DNA from: Anabaena subtropica FACHB-260
Lineage (GTDB): Bacteria > Cyanobacteriota > Cyanobacteriia > Cyanobacteriales > Nostocaceae
Direction of reading: 5' to 3'
Assembly (NCBI RefSeq): GCF_014697105.1
Contig: NZ_JACJRF010000002.1
Coordinates: forward strand, 124,001 to 188,000
DNA length: 64,000 nucleotides
Shown one piece after another: positions 55,765-64,000 of this stretch. The stretch's first letter is position 1, and every line of letters starts with the position of its first letter. The notes below the pieces were generated by a model. It did not search any database, was not told the origin of the DNA, and was given only the letters and a program-made list of their open reading frames with translations. The translations under genes and the position numbers were made by a program.

Positions 55765-56550
55765 CTAATCTTGTGGTGGAAATATAATTTGATTCACACC
55801 CTCAGGAGTCGTAACAATTCTGCCTCCCAACTTTTCAATTTCATTAATTGCTCTTTTCTGAGTTATTTCATCTACTTGATTACTTAATATCATTGCCCAA
55901 GTAGAAATTTGTGCATATTTACTATCAGGATTTTGCCTGAGAAAATTAGCTGTTCTTAAAGAAGTAACAGCTACATATTTACTTTCCTCATCTGTATAGT
56001 TAGTAGCCCAGTTAGCTGCTGTTGTAAACGATTGTTGAGCAGCTTGATAATTTCCTAAAAATAATAACTCATCAATTCCTTTATAACGCCAAACGTAATA
56101 TGACTTTTCAGGTACTTTCGGTTTTAATGACTTTAAAGCTTTGTCCATCAATACTATAGAACGTTCTGGCATAGCAGCATAGAGAGAAATACTGGTTGAA
56201 AGACTAATATAGACTTCCAAAAATCTTGGATCACGTTCTATAATCACTTCAAAATATTCTGGACTCAGACCATAACCAGTTTTAGCTCTAATTTCTTCGT
56301 CACCAAAATATTGCAAAAAATTCAAATATACCCAATTAGCCATTAAGTTATCGTAACCAAAACTGGGTGTTTTTTTGAGTAAATTTAATCTCAGGCTCTC
56401 TGCTTGAATATCTTTTTCTAAACTTGCTAAAGAAATATCTTGTTGATTCTTCAATAAATTTTGTAGTCGGGGAGATTGTATCCAGCCAATGCTTAAGGCG
56501 CATAGGCAGACTACACAAGGAGCAAGTATCCTGTGACGAGACATTAGCAT
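55765..56550 (-). CDS. Conserved cyanobacterial TPR-like exported protein
   Basis: A 261-residue protein with an N-terminal hydrophobic segment (ILAPCVVCLCALSIGWIQSP), which is a signal peptide or anchor. The rest is helical, with TPR-like pairs: GYDNLMANWVYLNFLQYFGD, RFLEVYISLSTSISLYAAMP, SYYVWRYKGIDELLFLGNYQ, NYTDEESKYVAVTSLRTANF. No enzyme motif. The protein likely sits on the periplasmic side of a membrane. It is 31 bp upstream of pabC and probably co-transcribed. ATG 56550 or 56544 could start it. Function unknown. Confidence 0.7.
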   Translation of the reverse strand: MLMSRHRILAPCVVCLCALSIGWIQSPRLQNLLKNQQDISLASLEKDIQAESLRLNLLKKTPSFGYDNLMANWVYLNFLQYFGDEEIRAKTGYGLSPEYFEVIIERDPRFLEVYISLSTSISLYAAMPERSIVLMDKALKSLKPKVPEKSYYVWRYKGIDELLFLGNYQAAQQSFTTAANWATNYTDEESKYVAVTSLRTANFLRQNPDSKYAQISTWAMILSNQVDEITQKRAINEIEKLGGRIVTTPEGVNQIIFPPQD

Positions 56551-56978
56551 AAGATTTCTAGCCTTATTTTATATAAGTAGTCTGCCCGTAAAAATATCTA
56601 ACTTTATCACTCAACTTGAAACATCTGTAAAGCATTCATCCTCTAAAGTACGGTAACACTTTAAACTAAAAAATCTTGAAGTCTTCCCAGGTAAGGACTT
56701 TAAGCAGTTTTATCCATTTAAGGTCAATATATTGTGCTTGAGGAAGATTCACATACATTGCCACAATATTAAAAGCTATGGAGTATAAATAAACAAGCAG
56801 AGTAAAGCTGAATATTTTAAGTGTTATGTTATACTCCTACCGAGCAGCCATTATCGAATATGTGCTGAACTCATTTGTTAAATTTACTTAACTTTATTTA
56901 ATGAAAGTTAGTAAAATTTCTAACATCACTTAAAATGGGCTATTGTCTGCATTTAAACCCTTAATTTTTCATAACATC
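56551..56978. other. Divergent spacer before the unknown three-gene operon
   Basis: About 430 bp between divergent genes, AT-rich, with a weak AAGTC/GACTT inverted repeat near 56680-56702. No gene or RNA recognised. The operon's promoter probably lies in the last 150 bp. Confidence 0.4.
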
Positions 56979-57440
56979 ATGGAAATTACTCTCACAGAGG
57001 CATCGGTAAATAAAAGTAAAATTGTGAAATCAGAAAAAGATGATTTCCAATCAATCATCACGGATCTTGACTCTAATAATTTGGATGCTAATAGAATTAT
57101 TGATGCTATTAAGTCGGCTATCGCTGAAGTTGTAGAACTCGAAATCACAACTTGGGTGGTAGAGCCATCAACACAATCAGAGGAAGAATTAGCAAATAGT
57201 ACGGAACCGGCTAAACCAGGCAACCGAATTTACACAAAAATTAATTTGATCAGTGGGGATATAGAAAATGAAGTTGGAAGTCAATTTTTAGCTAGTGGCC
57301 CTTACTCAGAACTCCTCAATTTTCACTTGGTTCAAGTTAAAGATAGTCGAGAAATTATGCAGAAGAATATAGAAAGTGTCCAAAAAATATATAAGATTTT
57401 GATGGAGATGTATAACTCGCGGAAGACATCTCAACTATAA
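56979..57440 (+). CDS. Unknown protein 1 of three-gene operon; shares a domain with protein 2
   Basis: A 153-residue acidic, soluble protein starting at ATG 56979 (an earlier TTG at 56943 would add 12 residues). It has ANRIIDAIKSAIAEVVELEI and TTWVV, then GNRIYTKINLISGDIENEVG, SGPYSELLNFHLVQVKD and a C-terminal helix (NIESVQKIYKILMEMYNSRK). The segment SAIAEVVELEITTWVV aligns with SVQVLVDDITALEVNTMVVS of the following gene, so both carry the same small domain. No known family is recognised. The next gene follows after 100 bp with its own ribosome-binding site. Confidence 0.65.
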   Translation: MEITLTEASVNKSKIVKSEKDDFQSIITDLDSNNLDANRIIDAIKSAIAEVVELEITTWVVEPSTQSEEELANSTEPAKPGNRIYTKINLISGDIENEVGSQFLASGPYSELLNFHLVQVKDSREIMQKNIESVQKIYKILMEMYNSRKTSQL

Positions 57441-57540
57441 GGTAAATATTATATTTACCTGTTAATTTTTTTTGCCTCTACCTCTACTTAAAGGCATCAT
57501 ATAACGACAGTATTTACCAGGATTATAAGAGGTAATTGCT

Positions 57541-58455
57541 ATGCAGAATAGAACTCAAGCAACAGACAGTCTTCAGACTCCAGATGTAAATGGGAGTATA
57601 TTTTCTAATGATGTATCATTAAAAAATGGTAATCAACCCAGAGATGCTATTCAGTTTAAGTCTAGAGATTTATTAAACAAGTTTGTTTCGTCTGTCCAAG
57701 TATTAGTTGATGATATTACAGCCTTAGAAGTTAATACTATGGTTGTTTCTAATATCACTGGTGCTAAATTTAGTGCTTGGGAAGCTTATCAAGAAATTTA
57801 TTCTATACAGGATAAAGATTATTTTAATGTAAACAAAATTCCTGAAGATATCTCATTACGAGAGCGTTATCAAGGTCTATTTTCTCAGCTTGAAAGAGAG
57901 TATTTTTATATAATTATTGAGCATGAGCAACTACACAATGAAAAAGTAGCACAATACCATCAAAGATTACAATTTTTAAAAGAAATTAAGAAAGGAAATA
58001 TAGTTGAATCTGATCCCCGGTATATGGAATTAGCTCGTCCTATATTACCGGCTCCGACTCCTGTTTTAGATGGGGTAAATTTAGAAGATCAAAATGAAAA
58101 TTGGAAACAAACGTGGGAACAAAATCATCGAGAAATTCAGACGCTCTTGAGTAATGATAAATTTGTGCGTACTCTGCGAAAGGTTGCTGAACTGAAAGCT
58201 GCTCTTGATGGTGGAGATGTGACAAATATTAAAACTGATACTATTTATGCTCAAACGGTTATGCAGTTAGACGGAGATATCATCACTCGATACCATAAAG
58301 ACTTGTTTAGTTTGCCAGAGGAAACAAAAAGCTTAATTCTGCAAGTTCACAATGAAGGAGTGGTTGCTGGGGAAAAACAATGGCATGGAGTGCTGGATTT
58401 TGTAATTAATTTGGTAAGAAGTTTGGCGAATTTATCTTTAAATGGACGACGATAA
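57541..58455 (+). CDS. Unknown protein 2 of three-gene operon
   Basis: A 304-residue soluble protein. Residues 40-95 hold the shared domain (SRDLLNKFVSSVQVLVDDIT, ALEVNTMVVSNITG, FSAWEAYQEIYSI). The rest is helical and charged: LFSQLEREYFYIIIEHEQLH (residues about 120-140), ENWKQTWEQNHREIQTLLSN, TLRKVAELKAALDGGDVTN, and an amphipathic end (GVLDFVINLVRSLANLSLNG). No enzymatic motif, no signal peptide. AGAGG 8 nt before ATG 57541. Its last 14 bp overlap the next gene, which shows translational coupling. Function unknown. Confidence 0.7.
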   Translation: MQNRTQATDSLQTPDVNGSIFSNDVSLKNGNQPRDAIQFKSRDLLNKFVSSVQVLVDDITALEVNTMVVSNITGAKFSAWEAYQEIYSIQDKDYFNVNKIPEDISLRERYQGLFSQLEREYFYIIIEHEQLHNEKVAQYHQRLQFLKEIKKGNIVESDPRYMELARPILPAPTPVLDGVNLEDQNENWKQTWEQNHREIQTLLSNDKFVRTLRKVAELKAALDGGDVTNIKTDTIYAQTVMQLDGDIITRYHKDLFSLPEETKSLILQVHNEGVVAGEKQWHGVLDFVINLVRSLANLSLNGRR

Positions 58456-59422
58456 CATACAAACAAATAATCTTGCTGATCTTACAGTTGCTATTGCCTT
58501 GCAAATTCCCCAAGGTACTAGTTTACAGCTTCAGGTTAATCAAACTCATTATAGTTTTTATCTAAATCAGCAAGTTGTAGAACAAATTCAACAAGCAAAA
58601 AATACGGGTATTCCTCTTGATATTCCGCCCAAAGTTTTAATTCCTCTGTGGTACTATACTTGTTTTAGCCATAACGTTGTGCCAACAGATGAAGCAGAAA
58701 TTACTAGTAAAGTTGTAACGAAGTCTTACATTATTTTTCTAGTAAATATTCTCAAAGCCTTTGGTAATAAATCTTTACAGAAAAACACAACTTTACAACC
58801 TGGATTTACTTTCACTTCTTACTATCAGTTAGAGCAATTACCATCTGTTAATGATTATAAACAAGACCGTGTTTTGCAAAGCGTTGTTTTATTTCATGGT
58901 GATATATTGCACAAAATTAAATGGGACTTTATCCAAAATAATTTGGATTGTCAAAAAATTATTGCTGCTCACTATTGGCTAACAGAACAAATTTTGAGTG
59001 CTTTGAGGAGTAAGTTGAACTTGTTAGTTTGGGAGATATCTTCGCTAGTTACTAGCGGTTTTTTGACATGGAATATATCTAAATTGGATTTACTATACTT
59101 AGGAAGTAATATTATATTTCTTATCATATTATGGTTAGTGATAACTGTAGTATTTATCTCTGTTCGTTATGTATTTGTTAAACAATTACAGAAAAATACT
59201 ACTATCAAATACCAATATTTAAATTGGTTATCCTGGGGAATAACTTGTATTATTCCCATACTTTCATTGACAATTTTTAGTATGAGCAAAGGAATGATTC
59301 ATACAAGTACTGTGTTATTACCATTTATCCCACCACTTATACCTCTAGTAGCCAAACGCAGTCTAAATTTTATCTTGCCACTGCTTGGTAAGTTGATGAT
59401 ACGCCGCTTATTGTCTGTGTGA
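58442..59422 (+). CDS. Unknown protein 3 of three-gene operon, membrane protein
   Basis: A 326-residue protein. Residues 1-195 are cytosolic (LQIPQGTSLQLQVNQTHYSF, KVLIPLWYYTCFSHNVVPTD). The C-terminal third has three or four helices: LYLGSNIIFLIILWLVITVV, WLSWGITCIIPILSLTIFSM, STVLLPFIPPLIPLVAKRS. The start ATG 58442 lies inside the end of gene 2, giving 14 bp overlap. No family is recognised. A soluble pair (proteins 1 and 2) plus a membrane partner is the pattern of an envelope complex, but no function can be assigned. It converges on ackA, about 120 bp away. Confidence 0.7.
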   Translation: MDDDNIQTNNLADLTVAIALQIPQGTSLQLQVNQTHYSFYLNQQVVEQIQQAKNTGIPLDIPPKVLIPLWYYTCFSHNVVPTDEAEITSKVVTKSYIIFLVNILKAFGNKSLQKNTTLQPGFTFTSYYQLEQLPSVNDYKQDRVLQSVVLFHGDILHKIKWDFIQNNLDCQKIIAAHYWLTEQILSALRSKLNLLVWEISSLVTSGFLTWNISKLDLLYLGSNIIFLIILWLVITVVFISVRYVFVKQLQKNTTIKYQYLNWLSWGITCIIPILSLTIFSMSKGMIHTSTVLLPFIPPLIPLVAKRSLNFILPLLGKLMIRRLLSV

Positions 59423-59541
59423 GAATTTAAGTAGTTATCATCAACTACGAAAATGAAAAAACATGAACCATCTTTTTCTTTTTGTGTCTATGTGGTTCAA
59501 TATTTTCTATCACTAAGACATAGAAGTCATCAATAATAATT

Positions 59542-60759
59542 TTACCTTTTCAATAGATGCCAACATTGTTGGGCGATCGCCCAATCTTCTTGAGTGTGAA
59601 TTACTAACACTCGTACTGTAGAATCAGCAGTGGCGATATCTATATCCACTGGTTTGTTTTGATTTTTCTCCGGGTCAATTTTTAATCCCAAAAATCCAAA
59701 GGCTTCACAGGCTGCTTGACGAATACCTGCGGATTTTTCCCCTGCGCCTGCGGTGAACACTAACACATCCAAACCTCCCAGACTCGCCAGCATGGAACCA
59801 ATACCAGAACGCAGACGGTGGACATACATATCCCATGCCAGTTGGGCGCGGTAGTTACCTTGAGTAATGGCTTCTATTACCTGGGGTAAATCGCTGGAAA
59901 CACCAGAGATACCCCGTAAGCCGGAGGCTTTGTTTAAAACATAGTCTAATCTTTCGGCAGAATAATCAGATTGTCGCATTAAGTGAATAATAATCCCTGG
60001 ATCGATGGAACCGGAACGGCTACCCATCATCAACCCATCTAAGGGCGTGAATCCCATTGTAGTGTCAACACTGCGACCATTTTTAATTGCAGCCAAAGAG
60101 CAACCGTTCCCCAAATGACAGGTAATTATCCGCAGAGATGCCACATCTTGACCGAGAACTTGGGCTGCGCGAGCAGAACAGTATTGGTGACTAATGCCAT
60201 GAAATCCATAGCGGCGGATACCTTGTTCCACCCATTCATAGGGGCCGGGATAGATGGCTGCGGCATCAGGTAAGGTGGCATGAAAGCCAGTATCAAATAC
60301 TGCTATTTGGGGGACATCTCCCAAGCTTTTTTCGATAGCTTCTATACCTTCCAAAGCGGCTGGGTTATGTGCTGGAGCTAGGTTTGATAACTTAGCGATC
60401 GCCTGTTTAACTTCTTCTGTAATAATTACACTACTGCGGTAATTTTGCCCACCATGTACTACTCGATGTCCCACTACATCAATTTCTGATAATTGACCGA
60501 TAACCTTAGTCGCGCCACGACTGAGGGTATAAAGCATATAAGTGACGTGTGCTTGACGGGAGTCGCCATAAATAGATTCATGAAGCGTTTCACCCGTGGC
60601 TGTTTTCACTTCAATTTCCGCCACACCCCTATCTTGAGTCCAGTTAACTTTCCCTTCCCAAAGCGGCTGGGGTGCTTCACTCAGGAGAGCATCATCTGGG
60701 ATTTCATACAAACAACTTTTTTGGCTACTTGAACCAGCATTCAAAATTAGTACTTTCAT
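59542..60759 (-). CDS. ackA: Acetate kinase
   Basis: A 405-residue enzyme of normal size. Motifs: MKVLILNAGSSSQKSCLYEI, VVGHRVVHGGQNYRSSVIIT, AVFDTGFHATLPDAAAIYPG, RRYGFHGISHQYCSARAAQV, ITCHLGNGCSLAAIKNGRSV, DTTMGFTPLDGLMMGSRSGS, VFTAGAGEKSAGIRQAACEA. It interconverts acetate plus ATP and acetyl phosphate plus ADP, for overflow or dark fermentation with phosphotransacetylase (not in the window). ATG 60759 is clear. Divergent from the basic secreted protein. Confidence 0.97.
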   Translation of the reverse strand: MKVLILNAGSSSQKSCLYEIPDDALLSEAPQPLWEGKVNWTQDRGVAEIEVKTATGETLHESIYGDSRQAHVTYMLYTLSRGATKVIGQLSEIDVVGHRVVHGGQNYRSSVIITEEVKQAIAKLSNLAPAHNPAALEGIEAIEKSLGDVPQIAVFDTGFHATLPDAAAIYPGPYEWVEQGIRRYGFHGISHQYCSARAAQVLGQDVASLRIITCHLGNGCSLAAIKNGRSVDTTMGFTPLDGLMMGSRSGSIDPGIIIHLMRQSDYSAERLDYVLNKASGLRGISGVSSDLPQVIEAITQGNYRAQLAWDMYVHRLRSGIGSMLASLGGLDVLVFTAGAGEKSAGIRQAACEAFGFLGLKIDPEKNQNKPVDIDIATADSTVRVLVIHTQEDWAIAQQCWHLLKR

Positions 60760-60859
60760 TACTTTTGCTTAATTCAGGTTTGTGAAGTGTGAGCTATATC
60801 GTTGCTTAATTTCAAGTATTTATTAAACTTATTACCGATATTTTAGGAAAAGCAAAGAC

Positions 60860-61288
60860 GTGAACCGTTTCCAGAAGCTATCCTCAATCGTGTTTCTGTT
60901 ATTAGCCTTTCTCTATCCGCCTACATTGGTTGAGGCTAAAGAAAGTACTCAAAATAATGTTCTCAATGAGCAGAGTATTGAAGCAGAAACAAACTTAGTT
61001 GCAGGTGAAAGTGGAGAACTTTTGCTAGCTCACCACCACCGTAGACAACATTATTACGGGCGAAGAAGGGCTAGACGGTATTATCATGGACGGCGGCGTA
61101 GAGGTCATTATTACAGACGGCGCAATCATAACAGACATTATTATCGGCAATACTATCGCCATAGACGATCTCACGGTAGATACTATCGCAGAGCGCGTTA
61201 TCACGGTCAATACTATCGTAATGGAGGATGGGAACTTGTCCGCGATCGCTATGGGCGATTAGTATACGAGTGGCGACGTCATCATTAA
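60860..61288 (+). CDS. Secreted Arg/Tyr/His-rich basic protein
   Basis: A 142-residue protein. Signal peptide MNRFQKLSSIVFLLLAFLYP followed by PTLVEA, then an acidic propeptide-like part of about 30 residues (ESTQNNVLNEQSIEAETNLV), and a very basic tail from residue 60 to the end, rich in Arg, Tyr and His (YRRRNHNRHYYRQYYRHRRS). The end reads GGWELVRDRYGRLVYEWRRH. GTG 60860 follows AGGA at 60844. It is a paralogue of 61604-61984, with the same leader and linker layout. Function unknown; a cell-wall or matrix-associated cationic protein is plausible. Confidence 0.72.
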   Translation: MNRFQKLSSIVFLLLAFLYPPTLVEAKESTQNNVLNEQSIEAETNLVAGESGELLLAHHHRRQHYYGRRRARRYYHGRRRRGHYYRRRNHNRHYYRQYYRHRRSHGRYYRRARYHGQYYRNGGWELVRDRYGRLVYEWRRHH

Positions 61289-61603
61289 CGATTGACCAGA
61301 TAAATTTTCTCGTTTTAGTGAGGTACATCTCACTTATTTTAGGGGCTAGAATGTACCTCATTTAATTGCCAATTAACATAAATCATTCATTGTACAGAAC
61401 ATCTGAAAACTATAATTGGCTTGGGTTAGAACTATTATTTGTTGTCTGTTATCCTCATACCGCATATCCATAATTTTGTGTAGTTGAAGCTATCTCCTCA
61501 TTCCTGAATAAATTTCTTAGTATTCAAAATATCACTCTCAGGATAGATATAACCCTATTTAATAAGACTATATGTTTTTCACTGATATCCTTTTTTACTA
61601 ACA
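61289..61603. other. Spacer with a 10-bp hairpin
   Basis: About 315 bp between the two basic-protein genes. TGAGGTACAT (61319-61328) and ATGTACCTCA (61351-61360) form a perfect hairpin followed by TTTAATT, likely the end of the first transcript. Nothing else was recognised. Confidence 0.5.
61319..61360 (+). terminator. Hairpin after the first basic-protein gene
   Basis: A 10-bp stem with a 22-nt loop, 30 bp after the stop codon. The T-tract is short, so termination efficiency is uncertain. Confidence 0.45.
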
Positions 61604-61984
61604 ATGAAAAACATGAAAAGTTTTGCAAAATTATCTTCCCTCGCCATATTACTTTGTGGCTTAGTTTATCCACCTTTTTTGGCTGAGGCAAAAGCTACCA
61701 ACATCAGTAATAACATTGATCAACAAAGTATTGAACCAGGAGCCAACCTGATTAATGGTGAGCCTGGAATTACTTTACTTGCTCAACGTCGTGATGTCCG
61801 CAGACGATATATTCGTCGTCCAGTCGGTAGAAGATATTTACGTCGTGGTGTCCGCAGACAATATATCCGTCGTCCAGTCGGTAGAAGATATTTACGTCGT
61901 GGTGTCCGCAGACAATATATCCGTCGTCCAGTCGGTAGAAGATATATTCGTCCTGGTGTTCGCAGACAATATATCCGTCGCTAA
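61604..61984 (+). CDS. Secreted Arg/Tyr-rich protein with 18-residue tandem repeats
   Basis: A 126-residue paralogue of the preceding gene. The leader is MKNMKSFAKLSSLAILLCGL and VYPPFLAEA, the linker DQQSIEPGANLINGEPG, both very like the other protein (EQSIEAETNLVAGESG). The tail consists of three 18-residue units of the form RRPVGRRYLRRGVRRQYI (residues 71-124) after a half unit (RRDVRRRYI). The repeats contain alternating Arg pairs and aromatic residues. Homogeneous DNA repeats suggest recent amplification. It could bind acidic polysaccharide or nucleic acid. ATG 61604 is chosen; ATG 61613 is also possible. Confidence 0.72.
   Translation: MKNMKSFAKLSSLAILLCGLVYPPFLAEAKATNISNNIDQQSIEPGANLINGEPGITLLAQRRDVRRRYIRRPVGRRYLRRGVRRQYIRRPVGRRYLRRGVRRQYIRRPVGRRYIRPGVRRQYIRR
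61814..61975 (+). repeat. Three 54-bp coding tandem repeats
   Basis: The units at 61814-61867, 61868-61921 and 61922-61975 are nearly identical at DNA level (CGTCGTCCAGTCGGTAGAAG starts each). A half unit precedes at 61787. The repeats encode the basic tail; slippage could change copy number. Confidence 0.85.
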
Positions 61985-62026
61985 CACTAAGACTTTATGG
62001 AAACAGGGGATTTAATGGTTAGTGGC

Positions 62027-62056
62027 TGGGTTCCATCAACCAATAAGCCACTAACC
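62027..62056. terminator. Hairpin between convergent genes
   Basis: GGTTAGTGGCT (62027-62037) pairs perfectly with AGCCACTAACC (62046-62056), loop 8 nt. Placed between the basic-protein gene and tal, it may serve both directions, although neither side has a long T-run. Confidence 0.5.
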
Positions 62057-62077
62057 ACCGAATGAAGCAATCTAAAC

Positions 62078-63076
62078 TTAGTGACTTGCGACTACTTCTA
62101 AACGAGCTAATCTCTCGGCTAGTAGTGTTTCTAACTCTTCCAGCGCTTTAGTAAAGCCTTTGATACCTTCGTCTAGTTTGTCATAAGCCATGCGGTCAGC
62201 CGCGTGCATCTTGTCGAAAGTAGCTTTGTCGATGGAAATCTTTTCAATATCCAAAGTAGCTGCTTTCGCTGGGTCAAGTTTGCGGGGTAGCTCACCAATG
62301 GTAGCTTGTAATTCACCCAACAAACCTGGGGAAATTGTCAGCAAGTCGCTACCCGCAAGCTCAGTAATTTCGCCAATGTTACGGAAACTAGCTCCCATAA
62401 CTTCGGTTGTATAGCCGAACTTCTTGTAATAGTTGTAGATTGTGGTGACAGATAATACACCTGGGTCTTCCGCAGAGGGGTAGCTATCACGTCCGGTTTC
62501 TTTTTTGTACCAGTCAAGAATCCGACCAACGAAAGGAGAAATTAAGGTGATACCGGCTTCTGCACAGGCGATCGCCTGATGCAATCCAAATAGTAATGTT
62601 AAGTTACAGTGGATACCTTCTTTTTCCAGAATTTCCGCCGCTTTGATACCTTCCCAAGTAGAAGCAATTTTAATCAAAACACGCTCTGTGCCAATACCAG
62701 CTGCTTTATATTGAGCGATTAATTCCCGTGCTTTGGTAATAGTAGCTTCAGTATCGTAAGATAAGCGAGCATCTACTTCTGTAGAAACGCGACCAGGGAT
62801 AATTTGTAAAATCTTTAATCCAAAAGCAACCGCCAGACGGTCAAAAGCTAAGGAGACAATTTGAGTTTTGCTTGCACCTGCGCCTGCATCTTTTTTAGCT
62901 TGGAGTAAGGTTTGATCTACAATTTCCTGATATTCTGGCATTTTAGCAGCTGCCGTAATCAGTGAAGGATTGGTGGTCGCGTCGCGGGGTGTAAACTTTT
63001 CAATTGCTTGAATATCACCTGTGTCTGCAACTACAACAGTCATTTCTCGCAATTGTTCTAGTAGATTTTTAGTCAT
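62078..63076 (-). CDS. tal: Transaldolase
   Basis: A 332-residue enzyme. Motifs: [78 protein letters not shown] (Schiff-base Lys), [40 protein letters not shown]. It exchanges a dihydroxyacetone unit in the pentose phosphate cycle. ATG 63076 is chosen because GGAG lies 7 nt upstream; an ATG four codons earlier is less likely. Length matches the usual form. The pyk gene is 241 bp upstream on the same strand, separated by a strong palindrome. Confidence 0.95.
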   Translation of the reverse strand: MTKNLLEQLREMTVVVADTGDIQAIEKFTPRDATTNPSLITAAAKMPEYQEIVDQTLLQAKKDAGAGASKTQIVSLAFDRLAVAFGLKILQIIPGRVSTEVDARLSYDTEATITKARELIAQYKAAGIGTERVLIKIASTWEGIKAAEILEKEGIHCNLTLLFGLHQAIACAEAGITLISPFVGRILDWYKKETGRDSYPSAEDPGVLSVTTIYNYYKKFGYTTEVMGASFRNIGEITELAGSDLLTISPGLLGELQATIGELPRKLDPAKAATLDIEKISIDKATFDKMHAADRMAYDKLDEGIKGFTKALEELETLLAERLARLEVVASH

Positions 63077-63124
63077 AAAATACTCCATGATTTTAGTTTG
63101 TTAAGACTTACTTGCTGGGTTGCT

Positions 63125-63157
63125 AGATCCCCGACTTCTTCAAGAAGTCGGGGATCT
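63125..63157. repeat. 16-bp palindrome (dispersed Nostocales repeat)
   Basis: AGATCCCCGACTTCTT (63125-63140), centre C, then its perfect complement (63142-63157). CCCCGACTTCTT palindromes are known to me as common in Nostocales spacers. No T-run follows directly; it may act as a terminator of pyk. Confidence 0.65.
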
Positions 63158-63317
63158 GACCTTGCTTTGGACTAGTAAGTCCCTTTTGTTTAGGATTTAC
63201 CCTATCCCCTCTTCTCCACACCCTTGCTTATTCCTTATAATTCTGATTTTGGCAATTTTTCTTAACCATTGCCCAATTTGGTTAAATGGCAAAAGCCCCA
63301 GACTTATTCTAGGAATA

Positions 63318-64000
63318 TTAGGCTGTGATCGGTTGTCCAATAGAATGCACTTTGATTAAACTAGTTGTGCCTGATTTACCAATTGGTACTCCAGAAGTAA
63401 TTACAACCTTGTCACCTTCATGCACCAAACCCGTTCTGACGGCAGTGTTTATAAGATTTATAAACATTTCCTCCGCATTGTGGACTGGTGGAGTCAGCAA
63501 CGGTTCCACACCCCAAGAAAGTGCTAACTGATGGTAGGCTGTTTCATCGGGAGTCAAAGCAAAAATGGGTGTACTCGGACGATATTTCGACACAAGTTTT
63601 GCTGTACTCCCCGATGTGGTGTTGCAGAGGATCGCTTTTGCACCTGTTTCGTAGGCGATGCGACAAACGGCTTCGGCTACGGATTCGGTAACGCTAAGAC
63701 TACCCGCTTCATGTGTCCAGCAATGTTTGCTACCCTCTTCTAAGGATTTTTCTGTGGTGATAGCGATATCGTGCATAATCTGGACGGCGGCGATGGGATA
63801 CTCTCCCACAGCCGTTTCCCCAGAGAGCATGACCGCATCTGTACCATCAAAAATGGAGTTAGCAACGTCGGTAGCTTCGGCGCGGGTGGGGTCGGGGGCG
63901 CTAATCATCGACTCTAGCATTTGCGTTGCGGTAATCACGGGCTTACCCGCTTGGTTGCAACGGCGAATGATGTCCTTCTGAATCAGGGGGACTTCATGGA
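63318..64000 (-). CDS. pyk: Pyruvate kinase, C-terminal part
   Basis: The frame is open through the right edge; only the C-terminal 226 codons are inside. HEVPLIQKDIIRRCNQAGKP, then VITATQMLESMISAPDPTRA and EATDVANSIFDGTDAVMLSG, ETAVGEYPIAAVQIMHDIA, are the pyruvate-kinase core with ADP-binding and catalytic motifs. The allosteric C-terminal domain follows (YETGAKAILCNTTSGSTAKL, PIFALTPDETAYHQLALSWG, VVITSGVPIGKSGTTSLIKV). There is no PEP-utiliser-like extra domain, so it is a standard-length enzyme. It converts PEP and ADP to pyruvate and ATP. Upstream residues are beyond the window. Confidence 0.95.
   Translation of the reverse strand, partial: HEVPLIQKDIIRRCNQAGKPVITATQMLESMISAPDPTRAEATDVANSIFDGTDAVMLSGETAVGEYPIAAVQIMHDIAITTEKSLEEGSKHCWTHEAGSLSVTESVAEAVCRIAYETGAKAILCNTTSGSTAKLVSKYRPSTPIFALTPDETAYHQLALSWGVEPLLTPPVHNAEEMFINLINTAVRTGLVHEGDKVVITSGVPIGKSGTTSLIKVHSIGQPITA

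Overview
The window looks like chromosomal DNA of a filamentous, heterocyst-forming cyanobacterium of the Nostoc/Anabaena group. GCGATCGC (HIP1) octamers are scattered through genes and spacers. There are cyanobacterial marker genes: chlD, psb32, hemN, a group 3 sigma factor like Anabaena SigJ, a FutABC-type ferric iron importer and a PEP-CTERM protein. Short palindromic and heptamer repeats typical of Nostocales fill the spacers. No tRNA, rRNA, CRISPR array or intact IS element was recognised.

Layout. 1-6.8 kb: a truncated GlpQ-like phosphodiesterase with phytase-like segments, the sigma factor, a Uma2-family nuclease-like protein, chlD and rnc. 7.6-13.8 kb: a secretion cassette of a C39-peptidase ABC exporter with an N-terminal cyclic-nucleotide-binding-like region, an HlyD adaptor, a parvulin-like foldase, and a 96-residue protein with a double-glycine leader that is the obvious substrate. 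14.3-25 kb: an OGT/SPINDLY-like TPR glycosyltransferase, an RTX-repeat protein, a second TPR protein fused to a GT2 glycosyltransferase, a glucose-1-phosphate cytidylyltransferase, a sugar SDR and two sugar C-methyltransferase-like proteins. Together 7.6-25 kb read as one programme: make an activated branched deoxysugar, glycosylate proteins chosen by TPR domains, and export them. A 16-nt motif (GCCAAAAwGGCATTGA) lies upstream of both the exporter and the leader peptide, suggesting co-regulation.

25-40 kb: a PEP-CTERM protein, a YidB-like protein with a dockerin-like calcium loop, hemN, a saccharopine-dehydrogenase-like protein, a PRC-barrel/DUF2382 stress protein, a 1307-residue hybrid histidine kinase that starts with a ribbon-helix-helix-like segment, a carotenoid-desaturase-like oxidoreductase, a dihydrouridine synthase and a broken SLH porin gene. 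At least two small non-autonomous elements with inverted termini (29.9 and 36.2 kb), and a possible third (22.3 kb), sit in spacers.

40-56.5 kb: an iron-uptake operon with two tandem substrate-binding proteins, then surE, a catalytically dead M48-like protein, psb32, a DUF4346 protein, an Hsp70-like protein, uvsE, ftsH and a class IV aminotransferase. 56.9-59.4 kb: three overlapping or closely spaced genes of unknown function, two sharing a domain and the third a membrane protein; this is the most opaque operon here. 59.5-64 kb: ackA, two paralogous secreted Arg/Tyr-rich proteins (one with 54-bp tandem repeats), transaldolase and the C-terminal half of pyruvate kinase.

All calls come from reading the sequence; no database search was run. 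Domain borders are approximate.
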